A stretch of 5,082 nucleotides of DNA from Desulfocapsa sp. (lineage in GTDB: Bacteria > Desulfobacterota > Desulfobulbia > Desulfobulbales > Desulfocapsaceae), in assembly GCA_030638765.1 (NCBI GenBank), contig DAOWDZ010000036.1:1-5082 (forward strand). Reading direction: 5' to 3'. The notes under the pieces were generated by a model. The model was not told the DNA's origin. It saw nothing but the letters and a program-made list of their open reading frames with translations, and did not search any database. Shown piece by piece: positions 1 through 5,082 of the stretch; the stretch's first letter is position 1; every line of letters starts with the position of its first letter. Made by a program: the position numbers and the translations under genes.

Positions 1-249
1 AAAATGCAAGTGATCGCACTGCTTGATCCTGGTGCAGTAGTTGGAGAAGGTGCTATTTTAAAGCAGCACAGGCGCAAGACACGAGTTACAGCGATAAAAG
101 AGAGTACACTTTCAAGTATTAGTCAGAAGCAGTTTTTGGATTACCAGAACAGATTTCCACAGAGTGCCAATAAAGTTCTTGAATATCTTCTTTCCATCAT
201 GAGTTTGCGCCTTGAAAAGACCTCGGAACGTCTTGCCCGTATTTTATAG
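1..249 (+). CDS. Cyclic-nucleotide-binding-domain protein, C-terminal part (5' truncated by window edge)
   Basis: The frame is open from the first base and ends at TAG 247-249, so only the last 82 residues are seen. The Met codon at position 4 is probably internal. The piece resembles the second half of a cNMP-binding (Crp/Fnr-type) beta-roll: a PGAVVGEGAIL segment holding the GE of the phosphate-binding cassette, then RRKTRVTAI, then a strand with SSISQKQF, as in the 'l..i....f' end of the family. A helical tail (about residues 50-82) follows, and the protein stops with no helix-turn-helix. It is therefore likely a stand-alone sensor domain or the end of a larger protein, not a classical CRP activator. 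The cassette Arg (residue 25 of the fragment) aligns, but the usual Ser/Thr-Ala after it reads Lys-Thr, so the pocket may be degenerate. Its ligand is unknown. It is followed by a 136-bp gap, so it is probably not in the yceD operon. Confidence 0.7.
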   Translation, partial: KMQVIALLDPGAVVGEGAILKQHRRKTRVTAIKESTLSSISQKQFLDYQNRFPQSANKVLEYLLSIMSLRLEKTSERLARIL

Positions 250-385
250 GTCATCTATCAGTGTGATTTTCATTGTTATTGTAATCATTTTAAAGAGTGA
301 AATTTTTTTCTGGCCATTCTTGTGAAAATTGGGTATTTTTGTCAGTTTCGTTTGCACGAATGGTCCTGTGAGTTGTGGAGGGAAT
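250..385. other. AT-rich intergenic region, probable 5' leader/promoter region of the yceD-rpmF-plsX operon
   Basis: This 136-bp gap separates the sensor-domain gene from the yceD operon. It is rich in T, with a T7 run at 303-309. I could not find a pair of -35/-10 boxes with good match and spacing, a sigma-54 site, or a strong GC-rich hairpin followed by T's that would end the upstream gene. A small perfect hairpin (TTCGT, loop TTGC, ACGAA) lies at 347-360, just upstream of the yceD ribosome binding site. A promoter is expected here from gene organisation only. Confidence 0.4.
377..382 (+). promoter_or_regulatory. Ribosome binding site of yceD (decides start at 386)
   Basis: GGAGGG lies just before ATG 386-388, with a short spacer of 3-4 bases. 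The longer in-frame possibility, a TTG at 329, has no comparable purine-rich site upstream and would add 19 residues (MGIFVSFVCTNGPVSCGGN) that do not look like the start of the family. The ATG at 386 is therefore preferred. Confidence 0.65.
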
Positions 386-898
386 ATGGAAATCCTACTG
401 ACTGATAGTGTTGCAGATAAAAAAACTCTGGCTGTTAAGGAATCGTTTACATTTTCCGATGGTTTTCCTCTTTGGGATATTGAAGTGAATGCAGATTTCC
501 TGATAAGTCAGGAAAAAGATGATGTCTATAGCCTCAAGGGAAATTTTAAGGCCAGAGCTGATTCAAGTTGTGATCGCTGTGGAAATACAGTCAGGCTTAA
601 GATTGATGAGCATTTTTTTTATCAGTTAAGAGTTGAAGAGGAACCTCAGATGGTTTCTGATTATAACTGTAGTGATGAAGATTGTGATGTAGTATACCTT
701 TCGGAACCTGTTATAGATAGCAGTGACATCCTGAAAGAGCAGCTTTTACTTGCTTTGCCAGTTTCAGTTTTATGTGATGATAAGTGCAAAGGATTATGTG
801 ATCGTTGCGGAATTAATTTGAATGAAAAACAATGCAAATGTCGGGAGACAAATGAAAACTCTCCATTTGCAATATTGAAACAGTTACAGAAAAAATAG
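386..898 (+). CDS. yceD: YceD/DUF177 family protein (23S rRNA accumulation protein family)
   Basis: The 170-residue product matches the DUF177 family in length and layout. It has an N-terminal beta-rich half, then SSCDRCGN with Cys62 and Cys65, where the family has R/S-C-x-R-C. An LALPVSVLC stretch follows, and a C-terminal Cys cluster (C130, C134, C138, C141, C150, C152) reads as the family's LP...C...CKGLC..CG..LN...C.C pattern. The last residues (NSPFAILKQLQ) correspond to the usual 'dpR...L..L' end. Members are needed for normal 23S rRNA levels in E. coli and plants and almost always precede rpmF, as here. The many paired cysteines suggest metal binding, which is an inference. Two more cysteines (C95, C100) sit in an acidic loop. 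Start chosen at ATG 386 by its GGAGGG. A T8 run at 613-620 encodes His-Phe-Phe-Tyr. Confidence 0.88.
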   Translation: MEILLTDSVADKKTLAVKESFTFSDGFPLWDIEVNADFLISQEKDDVYSLKGNFKARADSSCDRCGNTVRLKIDEHFFYQLRVEEEPQMVSDYNCSDEDCDVVYLSEPVIDSSDILKEQLLLALPVSVLCDDKCKGLCDRCGINLNEKQCKCRETNENSPFAILKQLQKK

Positions 899-925
899 AC
901 AATGCTGTCACTGATGTGACATTGT
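899..925 (+). other. Imperfect hairpin between yceD and rpmF
   Basis: ACAAT (899-903) and GTCAC (907-911) pair with GTGAC (916-920) and ATTGT (921-925). This gives a 10-bp stem with a 3-base bulge (GCT, 904-906) and a TGAT loop (912-915). It starts one base after the yceD stop and ends 7 bases before the rpmF Shine-Dalgarno. No T-run follows (ATTTATC), so it is not a typical intrinsic terminator. An RNA processing, stability or attenuation element is possible. Confidence 0.45.
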
Positions 926-944
926 ATTTATCGGAGGATATATC

Positions 945-1133
945 ATGGCTTTGCCAAAAAGAAGACATTCCCGCTCCCGTACCAGAAAAAGAAGATCACA
1001 TGATGCTTTAACTGCACCTGGAATTAACAAATGTTCAGAGTGTGGCGAGCCTAAAATGCCTCACCGCATCTGCCCAAGTTGTGGTATGTACAAGGGACGT
1101 TCGGTTTATAGTCTGGACGCTGAAATAGAGTAG
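945..1133 (+). CDS. rpmF: 50S ribosomal protein L32 (bL32)
   Basis: This 62-residue protein is a clear bL32. It begins MALPKRRHSRSRTRKRRSHD, the very basic N-terminal tail that contacts 23S rRNA. A zinc ribbon follows with Cys30-x2-Cys33 and Cys43-x2-Cys46 (KCSECGEPKMPHRICPSCG), then the GMYKGRSV end strand. All four cysteines are present, so this is the zinc-binding (C+) form. Length is typical for the family. A strong GGAGG (933-937) stands 7 bases before the ATG. It lies between yceD and plsX, the standard neighbourhood in many bacteria, and its stop is 9 bases before plsX, so cotranscription is nearly certain. The preceding hairpin could adjust its expression relative to yceD. Confidence 0.97.
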   Translation: MALPKRRHSRSRTRKRRSHDALTAPGINKCSECGEPKMPHRICPSCGMYKGRSVYSLDAEIE

Positions 1134-1142
1134 GATGTAACT

Positions 1143-2162
1143 ATGCGTATTGCCTTGGATGCCATGGGGGGGGACCATGGACCTGATGAGCAAATAGCCG
1201 GGGCAATACAGGCTTTAGAAGAAACTGATCTGAAGCTGACCCTGGTTGGGGACGAGTCTGCTATTCAGCGCTGCCTGGATCGACTCTCTCCGCCTGACAG
1301 TATACTGTCCAGAATCTCCATTGTTCACACTTCTGAAATGGTTGAGATGGATGAGTCTCCTGTCGATGCAATTCGTAAGAAAAAGAACTCATCTGTTATG
1401 CTTGCCTTTGATCTTGTTAAAAAAGGTGAGGCAGATGCAGCGGTAAGCGCCGGAAATTCAGGTGCGACCCTGGCTGCTGCTATCCGAAAGCTTGGGCGTA
1501 TTAAAAATGTATTGCGTCCCGGTATTGCTCATGCTTTTCCTACCTTAAAGAAACCAGTCGTTATGATGGATGTTGGTGACAATGTTGATTGTCGGGCACA
1601 GCATCTTTTCCAGTTTGCTATTATGGGCTCTGCCCTGGCTCGTGTTTTTGATATTGATTCCCCCCGAGTGGGTATATTGAGTATTGGTGAAGAGTCGAGC
1701 AAGGGAAATCAGCTTGTTAAGGAAACCCATGCAATGCTTGTGAATAGCTCGTTGAATTTCGTCGGAAATGTTGAAGGCAGAGATATTTTCCAGGGTGAAG
1801 TTGATGTTATAGTTTGTGATGGTTTTGTCGGAAATATTTGCTTGAAAGTGAGTGAAGGTTTGGTTGAAGCTGCTACAGAGATGATTCGTACAGGGATTAT
1901 GGGGTCAGTGAAGGCAAAAATTGGTTACTTCCTTGCAAGACCTGTCTTTCGTCAATTTAAGAAGCGGGTCGACTATGCCGAATATGGCGGAGCACCTTTA
2001 CTTGGTATAAAAGGAACTGGTATAATCTGTCACGGAAAATCCAATGCTGTAGCCATTAAAAATGCAATTATTGAAGCTGCTAAAATTGTTGAAATCAAAG
2101 TGAATGATAAGATAGTAGAAAGCCTTGCTGAGAATCTTGAGTCTGGGGCGGAGAAGAACTGA
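1143..2162 (+). CDS. plsX: Phosphate acyltransferase PlsX
   Basis: PlsX converts acyl-ACP and phosphate to acyl-phosphate, the donor used by PlsY to acylate glycerol-3-phosphate. It is a soluble or peripheral membrane enzyme at the entry to phospholipid synthesis. The 339 residues fit the family length. Diagnostic motifs appear in order: LDAMGGDHGP (5-14), SAGNSGA (102-108), RPGIA (125-129), DVGDNVDC (143-150), GEESSKGN (182-189), FVGNVEGRDIF (206-216), DVIVCDGFVGN (221-231), YGGAPLLGIKG (281-291) and HGKSN (297-301). In DVGDN, Asp sits where Ala is common (DVGAN), a small variation. The ATG is preceded by AGGAT (1132-1136), which overlaps the rpmF stop. The stop TGA shares its A with the ATG of fabH, so the two are probably translationally coupled. 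A G8 run and a CCATGG pair occur at codons 7-13. Confidence 0.97.
   Translation: MRIALDAMGGDHGPDEQIAGAIQALEETDLKLTLVGDESAIQRCLDRLSPPDSILSRISIVHTSEMVEMDESPVDAIRKKKNSSVMLAFDLVKKGEADAAVSAGNSGATLAAAIRKLGRIKNVLRPGIAHAFPTLKKPVVMMDVGDNVDCRAQHLFQFAIMGSALARVFDIDSPRVGILSIGEESSKGNQLVKETHAMLVNSSLNFVGNVEGRDIFQGEVDVIVCDGFVGNICLKVSEGLVEAATEMIRTGIMGSVKAKIGYFLARPVFRQFKKRVDYAEYGGAPLLGIKGTGIICHGKSNAVAIKNAIIEAAKIVEIKVNDKIVESLAENLESGAEKN
1162..1180 (+). repeat. CCATGG pair flanking a G8 homopolymer in the plsX 5' coding region
   Basis: CCATGG occurs at 1162-1167 and again at 1175-1180, allowing a 6-bp hairpin with a 7-base G-rich loop. The run of eight G's (1166-1173) overlaps the first copy. All of it encodes part of the conserved AMGGDHG motif of PlsX, so protein constraint may explain it. 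Homopolymers of this length are prone to slippage. Confidence 0.6.
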
Positions 2163-2164
2163 TG
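2160..2164 (+). promoter_or_regulatory. Stop/start overlap TGATG coupling plsX and fabH translation
   Basis: The plsX stop TGA (2160-2162) and the fabH start ATG (2162-2164) share one A. The GGAG at 2150-2153, inside plsX, is 8 bases upstream of the start. Ribosomes finishing plsX can restart directly on fabH, which would tie the amounts of the two lipid-synthesis enzymes. Confidence 0.8.
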
Positions 2165-3136
2165 GGTGCAGTCATTTTAGGAACTGGATCATGCCTTCCT
2201 GACCGGGTTCTTTCAAATCATGATCTGGAAAAGCTTGTTGACACCAGTGACGAGTGGATCTTGAGTCGTACAGGTATTTCTACTCGCCGAATAAGTGGGA
2301 AGGGTGAGGAGGCTTATCGGCTTGCGACATCAGCTGCAAAAAAAGCAATGGCCATGGCTGATGTTACAGCTTCTGAAATTGACCTCATCGTTGTTGCAAC
2401 CATGAGTTCCCATATGCTTATGCCATCCTGTGCCTGTTTCGTTCAAAAGGAACTTGGAGCTAAAAAAGCCTTTGCCTATGATGTTAATGCGGCATGTTCC
2501 GGTTTTTTGTTCGCACTTGATAGCGGTGATAGATATCTTCGTACAGATCGAAGCAAAAAAATTCTGGTTATAGGGACAGAAACATTGTCGACCAGAATTA
2601 ACTGGGAAGATAGGAATACCTGTATTCTTTTTGGGGATGGTGCTGGGGCAATAGTACTTGACTATCAAAAAAGTGATCGTGGTATTGTCGGATCAAATCT
2701 TTTTTCCGATGGTACGTTGTGGAAATTGCTCTATATGCATACCGCGCCATCAAGTAATCCTGATCTTGAGCAGTCTGATAATCCAGGTCCTCACATACTC
2801 ATGGAAGGCAGGGAAGTGTTCAAATACGCCGTTAAATCCATGCAGAATGCCATTCAGGATTTACTTGAAAGTAAAGGGATTGATCTTGATGAGATAGACG
2901 TGATGATCCCTCATCAGGCAAATATCCGAATCCTTAAAAAACTTGTTTCCCGCCTTGGTCTCGCTGAGGAAAAAGTGTTCATAAACGTTCAGAAATATGG
3001 TAATACATCAGCGGCTTCCGTTCCCATTGCTCTTGATGAAGCAAATCGAGAAGGACGTCTGAAACGTGGTGACTTGTTATTGGTTTGCTCCTTTGGTGGT
3101 GGATTTACATGGGGAGCATCTTTGATTAGGTGGTAA
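2162..3136 (+). CDS. fabH: Beta-ketoacyl-ACP synthase III (FabH)
   Basis: FabH condenses an acyl-CoA primer with malonyl-ACP, the first step of type II fatty-acid synthesis. All three catalytic residues are visible and spaced as in the family: Cys112 (NAACSGF), His251 (IPHQANIRI) and Asn281 (YGNTSAAS). Other marks are GTGSCLPDRVLSN at the start, TSDEWILSRTGISTRR (28-43), WEDRNTCILFGDGAGA (148-163), and FGGGFTWGASLIRW at the C-terminus. The length of 324 is typical. The loop after NLFSDG reads TLWKLLYM, where many FabHs have GSGADLLY; I believe this variant occurs in delta-proteobacterial FabHs. The start ATG overlaps the plsX stop by one base, with GGAG (2150-2153) inside plsX. Primer choice (acetyl, butyryl or branched acyl-CoA) cannot be read from sequence by eye. 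What follows is an acyl-CoA dehydrogenase, not the common fabD/fabG/acpP. Confidence 0.96.
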   Translation: MGAVILGTGSCLPDRVLSNHDLEKLVDTSDEWILSRTGISTRRISGKGEEAYRLATSAAKKAMAMADVTASEIDLIVVATMSSHMLMPSCACFVQKELGAKKAFAYDVNAACSGFLFALDSGDRYLRTDRSKKILVIGTETLSTRINWEDRNTCILFGDGAGAIVLDYQKSDRGIVGSNLFSDGTLWKLLYMHTAPSSNPDLEQSDNPGPHILMEGREVFKYAVKSMQNAIQDLLESKGIDLDEIDVMIPHQANIRILKKLVSRLGLAEEKVFINVQKYGNTSAASVPIALDEANREGRLKRGDLLLVCSFGGGFTWGASLIRW

Positions 3137-3148
3137 ACAGGAGAGACG

Positions 3149-4303
3149 ATGGATTATTTTCTTACAGAAGAACAAAGCATGATTGTGGAGATTGCAAAGC
3201 AGATTACTGACGAGCAGATCATTCCACAACGTGCAGAGCTTGATGAAAAAGACGAATTTCCACGTACAATACTCGAAAACATGGGGCAGGCTGATCTTTT
3301 CGGTGTACCCATTCCTGAAGAATATGGTGGCTTTGGTGGCGGTTGTCTTGATATCGTCCTTGCACTCGAACAACTTGGTCGTGGTTGTATTGGTGTAGCA
3401 ACTGCATTTGCTGCCAGCGCACTTGGTATTTATCCCATTCTGATCGCCGGTTCCGAGGAGATGAAACAGAAATATCTTACTCCTGTAGCTGCTGGCAAAC
3501 AATTTGCGGCCTTTGGACTTACCGAGGCCAATGCAGGTTCTGATGCTTCAGGAATCCAAACCACTGCAGTTCTAGATGGTGATGAATGGGTTATAAATGG
3601 TACTAAACAGTGGATTACAAATGGCGGTGAAGCACAGATTTATACGGTAATTGCCATTACAGATCGTTCTAAAGGCCCACGTGGAGCATCTATCTTTGTT
3701 GTTGAAGCTGGTGATCCCGGTTTTACCTGCGGACCCAAAGAAAAGAAAATGGGAATCCGTGCATCTTCTACCACCGAACTGATATTTAAAGATTGCAGAA
3801 TCCCTAAAGATAGATTGGTTGGACGTAAGGGTACTGGCTTTATAACCATCATGAAAACTCTTGATTCATCCCGTCCAGGGATTGCTGCTCTTGGGCTTGG
3901 TATTGGGCAGGCTTGTCTTGATGAGGCGACCACCTACGCTAAACAGAGGGTACAGTTCAATAAACCCATTATTGGATTCCAGGCCGTGCAGCACATGCTT
4001 GCCGATATGGCTATTCAGCTGGAGGCTTCAAGAGCTCTTGTTTACGCCACTGCGAAACATATTGATGCTCATCCTAAAAACATGTCCAAGGTGTCCTCAA
4101 TGTGTAAGGTCATGGCCACTGATATGGCTATGAAAGTAAGTGTTGACGCTGTTCAGGTCATGGGAGGATACGGCTATATGAGAGAATATCCTGTGGAAAA
4201 AATGATGAGGGACGCTAAAATCCTCCAGATTTATGAAGGAACTAATCAGGTTCAGCGTAATGTAATTGGTCAGGAATTGAATAAAGAATATTCCCGTAAA
4301 TAG
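3149..4303 (+). CDS. FAD-dependent acyl-CoA dehydrogenase, short-chain (butyryl-CoA dehydrogenase-like)
   Basis: This 384-residue protein has the full acyl-CoA dehydrogenase fold. The N-terminal helical domain starts MDYFLTEEQSMIVEIAKQI. The middle beta domain has FAAFGLTEANAGSDASG (119-135) and WVINGTKQWITNG (147-159), which contact FAD and substrate. The C-terminal domain has RVQFNKPI (267-274), QAVQHMLADMA (278-288) and VMGGYGYMREYPVEKMMRDA (337-356). It ends with IYEGTNQVQR (361-370), where Glu363 is the expected catalytic base as in butyryl/short-chain enzymes; isovaleryl-CoA dehydrogenase has its base elsewhere. The LDSSRPGIAALGLG stretch (238-251) marks a subclass common in anaerobes, so a C4-C5 substrate (butyryl, glutaryl or similar) is likely but unproven. 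Electrons would pass to Etf, encoded next. It starts 12 bases after fabH, with AGGAG (3139-3143) before the ATG, so it is probably in the same transcript. Confidence 0.93.
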   Translation: MDYFLTEEQSMIVEIAKQITDEQIIPQRAELDEKDEFPRTILENMGQADLFGVPIPEEYGGFGGGCLDIVLALEQLGRGCIGVATAFAASALGIYPILIAGSEEMKQKYLTPVAAGKQFAAFGLTEANAGSDASGIQTTAVLDGDEWVINGTKQWITNGGEAQIYTVIAITDRSKGPRGASIFVVEAGDPGFTCGPKEKKMGIRASSTTELIFKDCRIPKDRLVGRKGTGFITIMKTLDSSRPGIAALGLGIGQACLDEATTYAKQRVQFNKPIIGFQAVQHMLADMAIQLEASRALVYATAKHIDAHPKNMSKVSSMCKVMATDMAMKVSVDAVQVMGGYGYMREYPVEKMMRDAKILQIYEGTNQVQRNVIGQELNKEYSRK

Positions 4304-4321
4304 GTAACAGAATAAATTACT

Positions 4322-5082
4322 ATGAAGATTGTTGTCTGTATTAAACAGGTGCCGGATGCAAAGGATGTACGCCTTGATCCAGTAACCAACACACTTGCAA
4401 GAGAAGGTGTTCAGTCCATAATGAACCCCTATGATCAGCATGCTGTAGAAGAAGCTGTGAGTATTAAAGAACAACTTGGCGGAGAAGTAACCGTGCTCAG
4501 CATGGGACCACCTCAGGCTGAAGAGGTTCTTAAGCAGGCGATCTCCTGTGGTGCTGATAATGCTGTACTTGTATCAGATCGTGCCTTTGCCGGAGCTGAC
4601 ACATGGGCTACTTCTTACACCCTTGCAAAGGCTGTCCAGAAAATTGGTGATTTTGATCTTATTCTCTGTGGTAAGCAGGCCATAGACGGCGATACTGCTC
4701 AAGTAGGGCCAGGACTTGCTATTCAGCTTGATATCCCGTTTGTAACCTGTATTCAGAAGATTCGAGAGGCAACTGATACCGGGCTTGTCATGGAACGAAT
4801 GATGGATGATGGTTATGATGTCCTTTCAGCTGAATATCCTATATTACTTACCGTTGTTAAAGATATTAATGATCCTCGTGTCCCATCACTTAAAGGAAAG
4901 ATGAAGGCTAAAAAAGCCGAAATTTTAGTATTGTCAGCTGCTGATGTAGGTGCCGATTCAGCTAAAATTGGCCTGGCTGGTTCACCAACTCAGGTTGTGG
5001 GTGTATTTCCACCGCCACCGCGTGGAGAAAGGGCTCTTTTGACCGGATCCATAGATGAACAGGTAGAACAACTGGTTGAAAA
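4322..5082 (+). CDS. etfB: Electron transfer flavoprotein beta subunit (EtfB), 3' end cut by window; bifurcating-type motifs
   Basis: The frame runs from ATG 4322 to the window edge without a stop (253 complete codons). Family members have roughly 260-270 residues, so little is missing. It begins MKIVVCIKQVPD, then MNPYDQHAVEEA (34-45), VLSMGPPQA (58-66), CGAD (76-79), SDRAFAGADTWATSYTLA (85-102), CGKQAIDGDTAQVGP (116-130), DDGYDVLSAEYPILLTVVKD (162-181, the EtfB signature region), IGLAGSPT (216-223) and a proline-rich FPPPPRGER (229-237). EtfB carries the nucleotide (AMP or second FAD) and pairs with EtfA, presumably encoded just downstream. DGDTAQVGP and the GADTxATS segment resemble EtfB of clostridial butyryl-CoA dehydrogenase complexes, where Etf bifurcates electrons from NADH. 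The mitochondrial/Paracoccus type has DNDMNATG at that place. It lies 18 bases after the dehydrogenase stop, with no good Shine-Dalgarno nearby. Confidence 0.95.
   Translation, partial: MKIVVCIKQVPDAKDVRLDPVTNTLAREGVQSIMNPYDQHAVEEAVSIKEQLGGEVTVLSMGPPQAEEVLKQAISCGADNAVLVSDRAFAGADTWATSYTLAKAVQKIGDFDLILCGKQAIDGDTAQVGPGLAIQLDIPFVTCIQKIREATDTGLVMERMMDDGYDVLSAEYPILLTVVKDINDPRVPSLKGKMKAKKAEILVLSAADVGADSAKIGLAGSPTQVVGVFPPPPRGERALLTGSIDEQVEQLVE

Noticed and set aside
264..321. Weak AT-rich stems (TGATT 264-268 with AATCA 283-287; AAGAGTG 293-299 with CATTCTT 315-321) as a terminator for the upstream gene
   Set aside because: The stems are short, AT-rich, include a G-U pair and have large loops. The T7 run at 303-309 lies inside the loop of the second stem, not after a stable stem.
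262..371. Three TGTGA motifs (262-266, 321-325, 367-371) as possible CRP-type operators upstream of yceD
   Set aside because: None has the matching TCACA half at the correct 6-base spacing, and the intervals between them are irregular. In AT-rich DNA these are expected by chance.
329..385. N-terminal extension of YceD from the TTG at 329
   Set aside because: There is no ribosome binding site before it, the added residues do not resemble the family start, and GGAGGG with ATG at 386 gives the expected length of about 170 residues.
2330..2668. Minus-strand open frame of 112 codons opposite fabH
   Set aside because: fabH is certain here through its active-site residues. The reverse frame has no recognisable features.
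3077..3502. Minus-strand open frame of 141 codons opposite the fabH end and the dehydrogenase start
   Set aside because: It lies fully opposite two confidently identified genes, has no recognisable domain and a Cys/Thr-rich low-quality composition, and is best explained as a shadow of the coding strand.
4097..4474. Minus-strand open frame of 125 codons opposite the dehydrogenase end and the etfB start
   Set aside because: It is antisense to two real genes, with no family resemblance and no clear ribosome binding site. The + strand etfB frame explains this region.

Overview
This window looks like a chromosomal stretch of a Gram-negative, probably anaerobic bacterium. The best guess is Desulfobacterota, for example a sulfate-reducing or sulfur-disproportionating relative of Desulfobulbales. 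That placement is an inference from three things: the yceD-rpmF-plsX-fabH order, the style of FabH and acyl-CoA dehydrogenase (including a DG-x-LWKLL segment in FabH), and an EtfB of the anaerobe type. It was not checked by any search. Base composition is moderately AT-rich throughout, and no gene stands out as foreign. All genes are on the + strand.

Layout. Positions 1-249 hold the 3' end of a cyclic-nucleotide-binding-domain protein. A 136-bp AT-rich gap (250-385) follows with no convincing promoter or terminator motif, although the start of the next transcription unit probably lies there. Positions 386-2162 carry the conserved set yceD (DUF177), rpmF (ribosomal protein L32) and plsX (phosphate acyltransferase). 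fabH (3-ketoacyl-ACP synthase III, 2162-3136) follows, its start codon sharing one base with the plsX stop. An acyl-CoA dehydrogenase (3149-4303) starts 12 bp after fabH. etfB, the electron-transfer flavoprotein beta subunit, starts 18 bp later at 4322 and runs off the window at 5082, probably only about 10-20 residues short of its C-terminus.

How the genes fit together. YceD and L32 belong to ribosome biogenesis. PlsX makes acyl-phosphate for phospholipid synthesis, and FabH starts fatty-acid elongation by condensing an acyl-CoA primer with malonyl-ACP. In many bacteria fabH is followed by fabD-fabG-acpP-fabF. Here a short-chain-type acyl-CoA dehydrogenase and an Etf beta subunit take that place, so lipid synthesis and a flavin-based acyl-CoA redox module appear to share one operon. 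The EtfB sequence has the features associated with electron-bifurcating Etfs (DGDTAQVGP) rather than the mitochondrial/Paracoccus type. The joining of the two modules is the most interesting point. I saw no mobile element, CRISPR array, RNA gene or clearly new defence-type system.
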